From an archaeon (GTDB taxonomy: Archaea > Thermoproteota > Nitrososphaeria > Nitrososphaerales > UBA183): a stretch of 64,000 bases of DNA. Both the position numbers and the translations under genes were made by a program. Shown here in pieces: positions 23,534 through 31,620 of this stretch. Numbering within the stretch: the first letter of the stretch is position 1; every line of letters starts with the position of its first letter. Location: positions 372,001-436,000 of the forward strand of contig JAKASI010000001.1 of assembly GCA_021828185.1 (NCBI GenBank). Direction: 5' to 3'. Below the pieces are notes generated by a model, which was not told where the DNA came from, searched no databases, and saw only the letters and a program-made list of their open reading frames with translations.

Positions 23534-26415
23534 CGGCCCCCCAGCAGAAGACCGGCGCCTTCCAGGCGCTCGTGGGGAAGATCGACGACGTCCTGCAGTA
23601 CGCCGTCGGGGACCCGATGCGTTATCTGGCCAACTGGGGGAGGCTCTACTCCCTCTGGCCGGTCCACCTTGAAACGGCCTGCTGCGTCCCTCCCGACACA
23701 CTCCTTCTTGGCGACAACAAGCCAATCTCGGACTATGGCATTGGCGATTTCACTACGGGAGCCAGCGGGCTGGTGCAGGTCAAGCAAACATTCTCGCGGA
23801 ACTTCGAGGGCGAACTGATCGAGGTGAGAGGGAGGGGGATGCTCCCATTCCTGGTAACCCCCGAGCACCCAATCCTGACGGTCCAGCGAAGGCTGGAGAG
23901 CGGAAAGGGAGCGTATGGAACGAGCCTGGTCTGGAAGCAGGCGGGGCAGCTTGCTCACGCGCCGCCTACGAGACAGAACGGGCGCTGCCTGCATCCCACC
24001 GGGGTCCACGACTGCCTCCTCATACCGCGGATCAAAGGATCGGTCAGCCTCTCAACAGTCCCTCTGGGAAGGTATGCGACCAGCCGAGGTTTAAACATCG
24101 TCAGGGACCGCGGCGGGAGTCCACCTCTGGAGTTCCCCCTCACCACGGAGACCGCGTGGCTCCTGGGGGTCTATACCGCCGAAGGGTGGACCACCAAGAA
24201 CCACGACGTGTATTTCTCGTTTGGCCTTGACGAGCAGGACCTTGCCGGCAAGGTCTCGACGCTCGCGCGTTCGCTCGGCTATCACCCAGCTGTCAAAAAG
24301 AGGAGGACAGGCGTCTGGGTCAGGTTCTCGTCTAGCATATTGGCGAGGGCCCTGCGAGAATGGTGCGGTAACCTCGCTGAAAGCAAGAAGATTCCAGACT
24401 TCATCCTCTACCACCAGAAAGACGAACTGCTTGAATCGTTCCTAAGTGGATACCTCAAGGGAGACGGAAACGTGGCTATCGACAGAAGGGGACCGATATT
24501 CGACCGGGCAAGCACAACCTCGAAGACTCTCGCGTTGCAGCTGCAGCTGGCCTATGCAAGACTTGGTCACTTCGCGCGCATCAGGAAGGAGGCCCGCGCC
24601 GGCACAGCTCGGACCGAGGGGAGGACGGTCAAGACGAGGGATGCCTACTCCCTATGGCTGTTGACTTCGAGGAGGAAGATCTCAGACTTCCGAGTCAACG
24701 ACGACAGCATCATCGTCCCGATTCGAAAGATTTCCAGGGTGCCATATTCCGGAGAGGTCAGGAACCTCGAAACAGGTGACAACACCTATCTCGCGTCGAA
24801 CGCCACGGTCCACAACTGTTCCGTCGAGGTGGGAGCAGCGGCAGGTGCACGGTTCGACATGGAGAGGTTCGGCACCCTCGAGGCGTTCGGCTCCCTGCGC
24901 GCATGCGACCTCATAATCGTCATGGGGACCGTGACCCGGAAGTTGGCTCCGAGGCTCAAGATGGTCTACGACCAGATGGCTGAGCCCAAGTGGGTAATCG
25001 CCATGGGCGCTTGCCTTCGGGGTGATACACTGGTCTACACCGCCTCAGGTGTCAGAAGAATCGACAATGTCAGCGCAGGTGAGCTCGTGCTGTCCTACGA
25101 CGAACAGGAAAAGAGGGTTGTCAGCGGCCAGGTAGTCGCGAACAAAGCTCAAGGAACAAGAGACGTCTGGAGGCTTCGAGCCGGTTCGTACGAGGCAGTA
25201 GCCACGGAGGACCACCCATTCGCAGTCTATGAGCAGACGCTATCGAGGAAGTGGGTCGCATACGAGTCGATGCTGGGCATGGTCGAAGAAGGGTTCACCC
25301 TGCGGGAGATTGCTCCGTTGATCGGAGAGAGTGCGAGGATTCTCTCCTACTGGAGACAGCACCCGCCGGCGCAACTGGGGCTGGACTTGGTCTGGAAGCG
25401 TCTCGATCAGGTGAGGGAGGGCGATTTGCTGACCACCTTTGGAGAACCCCTCGGTGGCATTCCGCGCCGACTCGACTATTCGTACCCAGGTATGCTCAGG
25501 AATAAGGTCAAGATACCTCACTTCGTGGATGATGACCTTCCGTGGCTCGTCGGTCTATATCTCGGGGATGGCTGGAATGCGGGCTCACGGGTAGGGGTCT
25601 CTCTCATGAAGGACGACCCGTCGAAACCGCGCCTCATCCAGGCAGTGGGAGAGCTCTTTGCGACTGAAGCTTGGGCAAGTCGTCAGGTCGAAGTCCAGTC
25701 AAAGGCGATCTCTGGAATGTTCGAACAATCGCTCCTCCTCCACGGTGACGTCCACACAAAGCGGGTCCCATCTTGGGTTTACATCTTGCCGATTTCCTCC
25801 ATCTACAGCTTCCTCGCAGGCCTCGTAGAATCTGACGGCCACGTAGAAGAACAGGGACTCGCCCAGCTCAGCTCCGCTAGCTACGACCTAGTGCGAGACG
25901 TCGTCGAGCTTTGTCACCTCCGCGGAATCCATGTCGGAGGGGTCTTTGAGAATGAAAAGGAAAATGTCCTCGAGGGAAGGCATCTGAAGTCGAAGGAGTA
26001 CATAGTGTCCTTCCCTGCTGAGGTGGTGGCGAAGCTCCCACTGCACAGAGCCGACTACCTGAGCAGAGTGAAGAAGGACACCCGTTCCTTCGACGGCAAG
26101 TCCCTCTTCAAGACCAACCACGCGGGCATCGCCCTCCAGAGGGTCACTTCGATAATCCCCCGTGGCAGGGAACGGGTCTACGACATCGAGGTCGAGACGC
26201 ATCACAACTACTTCGCCAACGGCCAGCTGGTCCACAACTGCGCCATAACCGGCGGACTGTATTTCGACTCCTACAACGTCCTCAGGGGGATAGACGACAT
26301 CATCCCTGTGGACGTCTACGTCCCTGGCTGCCCTCCGAGGGCGGAGGCCTTCCTCCAGGGGTTGGTCCTGCTCCAAGAAAAGATCCGTAGGGCTCCGTCG
26401 CTCAGCGGCCGGTGA
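23527..26415 (+). CDS. nuoB: NADH-quinone oxidoreductase subunit B with two inteins
   Basis: A 962-codon frame in which a 175-residue NuoB is split by two in-frame inteins. Extein parts are residues 1-52, 431-495 and 905-962. Joined, they read [21 protein letters not shown], then [18 protein letters not shown] and [14 protein letters not shown], ending [19 protein letters not shown]. NuoB carries the terminal [4Fe-4S] cluster N2 that passes electrons to quinone. The ligand cysteines are the tandem CC, the CAITGG Cys and the PGCPPR Cys. The inteins interrupt at the tandem CC and at the CAITGG Cys, so splicing is needed for an active enzyme. Confidence 0.95.
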   Translation: MVTAPQQKTGAFQALVGKIDDVLQYAVGDPMRYLANWGRLYSLWPVHLETACCVPPDTLLLGDNKPISDYGIGDFTTGASGLVQVKQTFSRNFEGELIEVRGRGMLPFLVTPEHPILTVQRRLESGKGAYGTSLVWKQAGQLAHAPPTRQNGRCLHPTGVHDCLLIPRIKGSVSLSTVPLGRYATSRGLNIVRDRGGSPPLEFPLTTETAWLLGVYTAEGWTTKNHDVYFSFGLDEQDLAGKVSTLARSLGYHPAVKKRRTGVWVRFSSSILARALREWCGNLAESKKIPDFILYHQKDELLESFLSGYLKGDGNVAIDRRGPIFDRASTTSKTLALQLQLAYARLGHFARIRKEARAGTARTEGRTVKTRDAYSLWLLTSRRKISDFRVNDDSIIVPIRKISRVPYSGEVRNLETGDNTYLASNATVHNCSVEVGAAAGARFDMERFGTLEAFGSLRACDLIIVMGTVTRKLAPRLKMVYDQMAEPKWVIAMGACLRGDTLVYTASGVRRIDNVSAGELVLSYDEQEKRVVSGQVVANKAQGTRDVWRLRAGSYEAVATEDHPFAVYEQTLSRKWVAYESMLGMVEEGFTLREIAPLIGESARILSYWRQHPPAQLGLDLVWKRLDQVREGDLLTTFGEPLGGIPRRLDYSYPGMLRNKVKIPHFVDDDLPWLVGLYLGDGWNAGSRVGVSLMKDDPSKPRLIQAVGELFATEAWASRQVEVQSKAISGMFEQSLLLHGDVHTKRVPSWVYILPISSIYSFLAGLVESDGHVEEQGLAQLSSASYDLVRDVVELCHLRGIHVGGVFENEKENVLEGRHLKSKEYIVSFPAEVVAKLPLHRADYLSRVKKDTRSFDGKSLFKTNHAGIALQRVTSIIPRGRERVYDIEVETHHNYFANGQLVHNCAITGGLYFDSYNVLRGIDDIIPVDVYVPGCPPRAEAFLQGLVLLQEKIRRAPSLSGR
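23683..24816 (+). mobile_element. Intein 1 in NuoB (LAGLIDADG homing endonuclease type)
   Basis: A 378-residue intein, residues 53-430 of the precursor. It begins with the nucleophile Cys ([10 protein letters not shown]) and has the block B His in FLVTPEHPI. It ends in VHN followed by Cys as the +1 residue, a standard class 1 arrangement. Two LAGLIDADG motifs are visible, LLGVYTAEG and [10 protein letters not shown], so the endonuclease may be active. It sits exactly between the two adjacent cysteines that ligate cluster N2. Base composition is slightly lower in GC than the exteins, as expected for a mobile insert. Confidence 0.95.
25012..26238 (+). mobile_element. Intein 2 in NuoB (LAGLIDADG homing endonuclease type)
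   Basis: A 409-residue intein, residues 496-904. Block A is [13 protein letters not shown], block B is [13 protein letters not shown], and blocks F/G are [18 protein letters not shown] and LVHN followed by Cys. The LAGLIDADG motifs are [10 protein letters not shown] and [11 protein letters not shown] helix-turn-helix-like insert ([20 protein letters not shown]) probably helps DNA recognition. The +1 Cys is the third N2 cluster ligand. It differs from intein 1 in sequence and layout, so it is likely a separate invasion rather than a duplication. Confidence 0.95.
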
Positions 26416-26999
26416 CAGCCTGGATGAGCGAGACGCCCGCTCCTGCGCCTCCACAGGCTCCGAGGCCAGCTTCTGCGCCGCCACCCCCTCCCAGGCCCGC
26501 GGCCCCGGCGCCCTCTCCACAGCCGCCGAAGCCAGAGCCGGTAAGGGCGAAGGACTTCGCCTCCAAGGTGACTGCGAAGTACCCCGACGTGAATGTGGAC
26601 TGGATGAAGGAGCGCCGCCTCAAGGTGACGACGGCCCCGCCGAGGATCAAGGAGGTAGGGCTCTTCGTCCGCGACACCCTCGGCTTCGACCACATCAGCA
26701 CGGTGAGCGGCGTGGACTGGATAGCAAAGAACGAGCTGGAGGTGGTCTATTTCGTCGGGTCGACCAGGCCCGGCCAGGAGGACTTCGTCATCGCGGTCGC
26801 AGAGAGGGTCGCCAGGGACAGCCCGGTCGTCCCCACGCTGATCGAGGTCTGGAAGGGGGCGGAGTACATGGAGAGGGAGACCCACGAGATGTTCGGAATC
26901 AACTTCCAGGGGCACCCGAGCCAGGCCCACCTCTACCTCCCAGAGGACTGGAACGACCTGCCGCCGCTGCGTAAGGACTACGTCTCCCCAGGTAGATGA
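26412..26999 (+). CDS. nuoC: NADH-quinone oxidoreductase subunit C
   Basis: A 195-residue peripheral-arm subunit. The C-terminal part has [24 protein letters not shown], overlapping the family signature (ERExxDxxGI), and ends [16 protein letters not shown]. The N-terminal 45 residues are almost only Pro, Ala and Ser with a few charged residues, an unusual flexible extension. GTG 26412 overlaps the nuoB stop; ATG 26424 is an alternative that keeps the Pro-rich part. NuoC packs against NuoD and NuoB in the Q module. It is separated from nuoD by a single base. Confidence 0.92.
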   Translation: MTAWMSETPAPAPPQAPRPASAPPPPPRPAAPAPSPQPPKPEPVRAKDFASKVTAKYPDVNVDWMKERRLKVTTAPPRIKEVGLFVRDTLGFDHISTVSGVDWIAKNELEVVYFVGSTRPGQEDFVIAVAERVARDSPVVPTLIEVWKGAEYMERETHEMFGINFQGHPSQAHLYLPEDWNDLPPLRKDYVSPGR

Positions 27000-27000
27000 C

Positions 27001-28119
27001 ATGACCCTAGAATCAGAGTACTCACCCGACGAGGACAGGATAATGTCTGTCTCCTTCGGCCCCCAGCACCCCGGAGCCGGGCACTTCCGGATCAGGCTCT
27101 GGCTCGACGGGGACTACGTGGTGAGGTCCGACCCCGACGCAGGCTACGTCCACCGGGGGGAGGAGAAGATGGGGGAGTACAGGAACTACACTCAGAACGT
27201 CCCCCACCTGGAGCGGCCGGTGATACTTGACAGTTCGAACATCCTGTTCCCCTACGCCCTGGGGGTCGACGAGCTGATGAGCAACAAGATCCCCCCGCGC
27301 GCCCAGTATCTCCGCGTGGTCATGTCAGAGGTCAACCGCATTATCTCCCACATGTACTTCCTCGCCATCCAGGGGCTCTTCCTGGGCCACACCACCATGA
27401 TCACCTGGGGGATGGGGGACCGCGACATCTGGATCGACCTGGCCGAGCGGATCGGCGGCGCCAGGGTCACCTTCGCCTACATCGTCCCAGGGGGGGTGCG
27501 GAACGACACCCCGGAGTTCGCCATCGATAAGGGGCTGAAGACCTGCGACTGGTTCGACAAGCGCATGGACGAGTACGAGAAGATCTTCTTCGACAACCCC
27601 ATGGTCCACCAGCGCTCCGACAGGGTGGGGGTCCTCACCAGGGACGACGCCATAGCCTACGGCGCGACCGGGACCGTGGCCAGGGCCTCGGGGCTCTCCC
27701 TCGACGTCAGGAAGGACGAGCCGTACAGCTCCTACCAGGACTTCGAGTTCAAGACCCCGGTCCTTACGCAGGGGGACTCCTGGGCCAGGGCATATGTGGC
27801 GCTGCTCGACATGAGGGAGGCGGTCAAGATCATCAGGCAGGCCCTGAAGAAGCTCCCGCCCGGCCCCGTGAGGCTGAAGCTCGGCCCGCAGCCCCGCGTT
27901 CCTGCAGGCGAGGTCTACTCGCGCACCGAGGCCGCCCGCGGGGAGATGTCGTATCACATAGTGAGCGACGGATCACCGAGGCCATACAGGCTGAAGATCG
28001 GGACCCCCTCCGCGAAGAACCTGAGGGTGCTCCCCCATCTCATCCGCAACGTCCACGTGGCGGATATCCCCATCATCTATTGGAGTTTGAATTATTGGCC
28101 GGTGGAGTCAGATCGGTGA
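27001..28119 (+). CDS. nuoD: NADH-quinone oxidoreductase subunit D (49-kDa subunit)
   Basis: A 372-residue subunit that forms the quinone pocket with NuoB. It has FGPQHPGAGHFRIRL (quinone-site His), GYVHRGEEKMGEYR, the R in GVRNDTPE, YGATGTVARASG, and a C-terminus that ends in the family's usual DR. The protein looks full-length. The last 28 bases overlap a converging LAGLIDADG gene. In archaeal operons nuoH normally follows, but here no further nuo genes appear, so the operon is split and the membrane-arm genes must lie elsewhere. Confidence 0.93.
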   Translation: MTLESEYSPDEDRIMSVSFGPQHPGAGHFRIRLWLDGDYVVRSDPDAGYVHRGEEKMGEYRNYTQNVPHLERPVILDSSNILFPYALGVDELMSNKIPPRAQYLRVVMSEVNRIISHMYFLAIQGLFLGHTTMITWGMGDRDIWIDLAERIGGARVTFAYIVPGGVRNDTPEFAIDKGLKTCDWFDKRMDEYEKIFFDNPMVHQRSDRVGVLTRDDAIAYGATGTVARASGLSLDVRKDEPYSSYQDFEFKTPVLTQGDSWARAYVALLDMREAVKIIRQALKKLPPGPVRLKLGPQPRVPAGEVYSRTEAARGEMSYHIVSDGSPRPYRLKIGTPSAKNLRVLPHLIRNVHVADIPIIYWSLNYWPVESDR

Positions 28120-29093
28120 TAAGTCCGTTCACAGTCAGCATTAATCTTTAACACCAGGCTGTTCATTTGCTCTGCTCGAAGCTTCTTTGTCCCCCTTCCC
28201 AACTCCACTCCTGCGAGTTTGACAAAAGAGTGAACAGTCTCCTTGGTCCCTGAAGTCAACAGTCTCCAGTCTTCACTCTCGCCTTTCCCCACGCCATGGC
28301 TGTCCGCGCAAACCAGACGAGAAACAAGTCGGGTCTTTGCCACCTTCTCGCCATGTCGCAGCGGGAGAATGGCGAGAAGCCTGCAGACCTCCGCCTGGTT
28401 GGTCAATCGGCGGACATTGATTTCTCCCCGCTTGTAATACCCCAATCGATAGTCATCTTGGCGTTTCTTCTCCGTGCAAGGACTGTAACCCAACCACTCT
28501 GGCCTTCTCGTAACTTGAGCCAAGAGCTCGGCTTCGGTGTTTGTAATCGCGAACTCAAAGTGGGAACCATAAAGTTTCAGATGAAGCAGAGTGGAGCCCT
28601 CTGCGTCCGCAAGTCCGGCAAGAAAGGCCACAAATTCGGCGGGGGAGAGTCTTTCGAGTTCAAATGGCACCAGTCTTTCGATCATGAATCCGAAAGTGGA
28701 ATCAAGGTCGCATTCAAGGGTCCACTCGTAGGCAGCAAGTCTGGCCTCTCTTGGGTACCAAGATATAGATCCGTAACGTGAAAAGAGGCTGTGAAAGAGC
28801 GCCGCCATCTCGGGGTGCGTGGTGCTGACCCGAACGCGAACGGCCCTGCCGTGATTGAGCGCGTTAAGATCACCGAATCCCAGGCCTAGCAAGTATGCGC
28901 GTTCTAGATTATTGCCGCTGAAAGGGGTCCGTTTGTGCTTGGTTACAGCCTGAATCTGCGCCTCTGTCTTATCTCTTAAGACAACGCCTCGGGCTTTCAA
29001 GTGACTCCAGACAGTGAAAGGGTCCACATCCTCTCCAGCAATCTCTCTGAGCGAGTCCCCAGCCTGGTATCTCGCGACCCACTCGTCCACCAT
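28092..29093 (-). CDS. LAGLIDADG homing endonuclease-like protein
   Basis: A 333-residue protein with two LAGLIDADG-like helices: YLLGLGFGDLN at about residues 66-76 and FLAGLADAEGS at about 158-168. It begins with a helix-turn-helix region (GDSLREIAGEDVDPFTVWSHL). It lacks intein splice blocks (no N-terminal Cys, no terminal HN-C), so it is a free-standing endonuclease gene. It runs head-on into nuoD and overlaps its stop by 28 bases. The frame stays open upstream to about 29126, and an overlapping frame (28969-29301) seems to carry its missing N-terminus, so a frameshift is likely. Confidence 0.8.
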   Translation of the reverse strand: MVDEWVARYQAGDSLREIAGEDVDPFTVWSHLKARGVVLRDKTEAQIQAVTKHKRTPFSGNNLERAYLLGLGFGDLNALNHGRAVRVRVSTTHPEMAALFHSLFSRYGSISWYPREARLAAYEWTLECDLDSTFGFMIERLVPFELERLSPAEFVAFLAGLADAEGSTLLHLKLYGSHFEFAITNTEAELLAQVTRRPEWLGYSPCTEKKRQDDYRLGYYKRGEINVRRLTNQAEVCRLLAILPLRHGEKVAKTRLVSRLVCADSHGVGKGESEDWRLLTSGTKETVHSFVKLAGVELGRGTKKLRAEQMNSLVLKINADCERTYHRSDSTGQ

Positions 29094-29301
29094 CTTCCCT
29101 GTTACCTTCCTGAGGTGCTCCGCTCTCTCTACGCTGGGTCCGGTTCCTCCTCAGGTGGTACAGGATCGTCGATTCGGCCACCTTCGGGCTCCTGTACTTC
29201 AATCCGTAGACCTTCGCAATCTTCGCCGCCGACAGCTTCTTCACAAGACAGAGTCGCTCAAGGTCCTCTTTCCTCGGCGGCCAGTCGAGCTCTTCGGCCA
29301 A
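28969..29301 (-). CDS. HTH reading frame, probable N-terminal part of the frameshifted LAGLIDADG gene
   Basis: The frame from TTG 29301 encodes PRKEDLERLCLVKKLSAAKI followed by AKVYGLKYRSPKVAESTILY, a clear helix-turn-helix like those ahead of LAGLIDADG domains. After about residue 55 the sequence becomes random-looking, while the next frame continues with AEHLRKVTGKMVDEWV. The best join is a one-base change near 29115-29130. CGTTAAGTGC about 28 bases upstream could be its TATA box. Either the endonuclease gene is decayed, or a single-base sequencing error splits it. Confidence 0.55.
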   Translation of the reverse strand: MAEELDWPPRKEDLERLCLVKKLSAAKIAKVYGLKYRSPKVAESTILYHLRRNRTQRRESGAPQEGNREDGGRVGREIPGWGLAQRDCWRGCGPFHCLESLESPRRCLKR

Positions 29302-29386
29302 CGGTTAGGAAGATGACTGGTGCACTTAACGTCCTAGGTCGGACCTGGTGACGAACTCTTAAGACCGCAACCCCGAGGGGCGAGCC

Positions 29387-29800
29387 GTGTCTTCCAACGC
29401 GGAGATACTCGACGAACTGAAGAAGATCAGAGAGCTCCTGACGCCGAAGCCTGCGCCCCCTGCTCCACCGGCACCCAAGGGCCTTGCGGCCGAGTTCAAG
29501 GCTTTCCTTCAGAACTACAAAGTCCTCGGCCTCGCTGTGGCCTTCATTCTGGGTCTCTACCTGGGCCAGCTGGTGCAGGCTCTGGTCAACGACTTGATAA
29601 TGCCCATCATAACCATAGCCACTGGAGGCGCTCCGCTCAAAGCCTGCTCCCCAGGTGCGACCCCTGTGCCGGCCTGGCAGTGCATCACTGCAGGGCCGTT
29701 CCTCACAGGCCTGTTCTTGGGAACCCTGCTCACCTTCCTGATTGTCGTCTTCGCCATATTCCTCATCGTCAAACTCGCCAAGCGCTACAAGTTCGAGTAG
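29387..29800 (+). CDS. mscL: Large-conductance mechanosensitive channel-like protein
   Basis: A 137-residue protein with the MscL core: EFKAFLQNYKVLGLAVAFIL and GLYLGQLVQALVNDLIMP form the first helix, and a second helix is near the C-terminus (LGTLLTFLIVVFAIFLIV). The order of the parts is normal, but a Pro/Ala linker (KPAPPAPPAPKG) joins an N-terminal amphipathic segment to the channel. MscL forms a pentameric pore that opens on membrane stretch and protects from osmotic shock. GTG 29387 follows CTCTTAAG by about 28 bases, so it is likely leaderless. A T-rich stretch after the stop (29813-29820) may end transcription. Confidence 0.8.
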   Translation: MSSNAEILDELKKIRELLTPKPAPPAPPAPKGLAAEFKAFLQNYKVLGLAVAFILGLYLGQLVQALVNDLIMPIITIATGGAPLKACSPGATPVPAWQCITAGPFLTGLFLGTLLTFLIVVFAIFLIVKLAKRYKFE

Positions 29801-29879
29801 GAGCTCTCTCCGCCTTTTTCCGACCCCGACAGGTCTATTTCCTTAAGCACACAGTCAACCGTTCTTGCTATAGTCAGTC

Positions 29880-30560
29880 ATGTCTGCCGCCGCCGTCGTA
29901 ACCCAGGAATTCACGATGAGCAGCAGCAAGTTCGAGAAGGGATGGAAGACACAGGAGAAGGAGCCGTTCGGGAAGCAGGTCCGCGACACGGTGCGCGGCC
30001 CCAAGCCTATGCGCCCTCAGATCCAGAAGGCGACCCAGCAGCTGACCGGGGAGATCAGCCGCCTGGACCAGGCGATGAACCGGCTGAAGCAGCGCGAAAG
30101 CTCCATCTTCAAGAAGGCAGTGACATCAGTCCAAGCACACGACCAGGAATCAAGCAAGGCGTACTCCAACGAGCTCGCCGAAGTCCGCAAGATGGAGAAG
30201 ATCGTCACCCAGTCCAAGATCGCACTGGAGCAGATCACCACGAGGCTGCAGACGGTCACCGAAATCGGAGACTTCGCTGCGACCATCGCCCCGGCGATCG
30301 GGGTGATCAAGAACGTGCGCGTCACCCTCGGCGAGGCCATGCCCGACGCCCAGGGAACCCTCGGAGAGATAGGAGCCCAGCTCAACTCGATCATGGCGGA
30401 CGTCGGCCAGATAACCGGCACGACCTTCTACCAGGCCGAGAACAGCGAGGAGGCCAACAGGATCCTGGCTGAGGCATCGGCCATCGCAGAGAAGCGCATG
30501 GCGGAGAACCTCCCCGAAGTCCCCAACACGGCTGAGCAGTCCATCTTCAGCAGCGAATAG
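29880..30560 (+). CDS. ESCRT-III-like cell division protein (CdvB family)
   Basis: A 226-residue charged, helical protein resembling archaeal Snf7/CdvB proteins. A basic N-terminus precedes a long helix (QIQKATQQLTGEISRLDQAM, then NRLKQRESSIFKKAV). Further coiled segments follow (AYSNELAEVRKMEKIVTQSK), and the acidic C-terminal region contains EANRILAEASAIAEKRM. In archaea these proteins polymerise on membranes and drive constriction at division or vesicle formation. No cdvA or cdvC lies nearby, so it may be one of several paralogues. The first ATG (29880) is used; ATG 29916 also fits. A CTTAAGCAC box lies about 35 bases upstream. Confidence 0.82.
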   Translation: MSAAAVVTQEFTMSSSKFEKGWKTQEKEPFGKQVRDTVRGPKPMRPQIQKATQQLTGEISRLDQAMNRLKQRESSIFKKAVTSVQAHDQESSKAYSNELAEVRKMEKIVTQSKIALEQITTRLQTVTEIGDFAATIAPAIGVIKNVRVTLGEAMPDAQGTLGEIGAQLNSIMADVGQITGTTFYQAENSEEANRILAEASAIAEKRMAENLPEVPNTAEQSIFSSE

Positions 30561-30869
30561 GCAACCTGAGGCAGCTCGGCGGCAGCCGGGCGGCCCTTCT
30601 TACTGTATCCTGCGCGTCGAGGTTCTCGAAACAGAGGACTGTCCTGCTCCATAAGGGCGGTCCCGGCCCTCCCCGTTCTCCTACGTCGCGGTCTCTGCCA
30701 CTACTGAGATGCTCGGAGACTTCACCCACGCGCCCGTCGGCATGGTCAATCTCGCAGTCTGGGTCGTCGAGACCCTCCACACCGCCACGAAGCCGTTCAA
30801 CTCTGAAAGGATACTCACCCCGAGGTTCACCTTCGGACATAGGAAGGAGGCGCGGCCCGCCGGCGACGG
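30561..30869. other. Gene-free interval between cdvB and trmB stops
   Basis: These 309 bases separate two converging genes. A plus-strand frame stays open from 30655 to a stop at 30871-30873 (72 codons; it includes THAPVGMVNLAVWVVETLHT). It has a somewhat protein-like composition but no recognisable family, start site or ribosome binding site. It may be the remnant of a lost gene. I see no RNA gene or strong repeat here. Confidence 0.4.
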
Positions 30870-31574
30870 CTAGGTTGGGGACGACGTGTTCCAGAGCAAC
30901 TCAAGGAACTGCTTGAAGTGGCCCGCGACGGCTGGGCTTTCGATCCAGCCACAGGCCGAATGGTCAGGGAGCCCGATGAGCGCGACCTTGTCGTCGACGA
31001 GCAAGTCGAAGGCGACCTGGTTCCCGGTCCTGATTTCGACCCCCGGCGGGAGGAACCCCTGGGCCTCCTCGTCACACATCGCCCTCGCTGCCACTCCTCT
31101 GCCGGTTGCCTCCGAAAGGAGCTGCATGATCTTCGCGTCCTGGAGCCCCATGGGGGGAGCGACGATTATCAGGGTGTCCTTCGCGCTTCTTAGCAGCTCG
31201 TAGACCTTGGTTAGCACCTTGTCGCTCCCGCGGATGGTGTAGACGAGCTCTGCCTCTCCTGCCGGCTCCGTCCTGTACATCCTCTGGAGTTCCTTGAAAG
31301 TGTCGTCCAGGTTCGACGTAATCATGGCCTTGACGTCTGCAGGCCTCTTGGCGCGATACGTGATGGGCTTCTGGACGACCTTGTCCGTCCACCCCTTTGC
31401 CTGAAGAGCCTTCAGCGCGGTGTAGGCACTGGGGTAGGGAATCCGCGCGTCTTCGGCGACCTTCTTTGGCTCCGACGGGCCCAGCCCTGCAAGAGCTACA
31501 TACGACTTTGCTTCGTAGCTCGTGAGCCCGAAGTCAATGAGCTGCTCTATGATGTCGCTCCGGTTCACGGGCAT
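30870..31574 (-). CDS. TrmB-family transcriptional regulator
   Basis: A 234-residue regulator. The N-terminal winged helix (IIEQLIDFGLTSYEAKSYVA, then IPYPSAYTALKALQAKGW) is the TrmB signature. A linker helix leads to a C-terminal PLD-like effector domain with SAKDTLIIVAPPMG and VDDKVALIGLPD. TrmB proteins bind sugars or other ligands and act as repressors or activators of archaeal promoters. It is divergent from the geranylgeranyl reductase gene; the 46 bases between them hold a TATATAG box, so it could repress that gene and itself. Confidence 0.88.
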   Translation of the reverse strand: MPVNRSDIIEQLIDFGLTSYEAKSYVALAGLGPSEPKKVAEDARIPYPSAYTALKALQAKGWTDKVVQKPITYRAKRPADVKAMITSNLDDTFKELQRMYRTEPAGEAELVYTIRGSDKVLTKVYELLRSAKDTLIIVAPPMGLQDAKIMQLLSEATGRGVAARAMCDEEAQGFLPPGVEIRTGNQVAFDLLVDDKVALIGLPDHSACGWIESPAVAGHFKQFLELLWNTSSPT

Positions 31575-31620
31575 CGGACAGCAAAGCTCTTATATAGTAT
31601 TTTCGTAGTCTTCGCACTTA

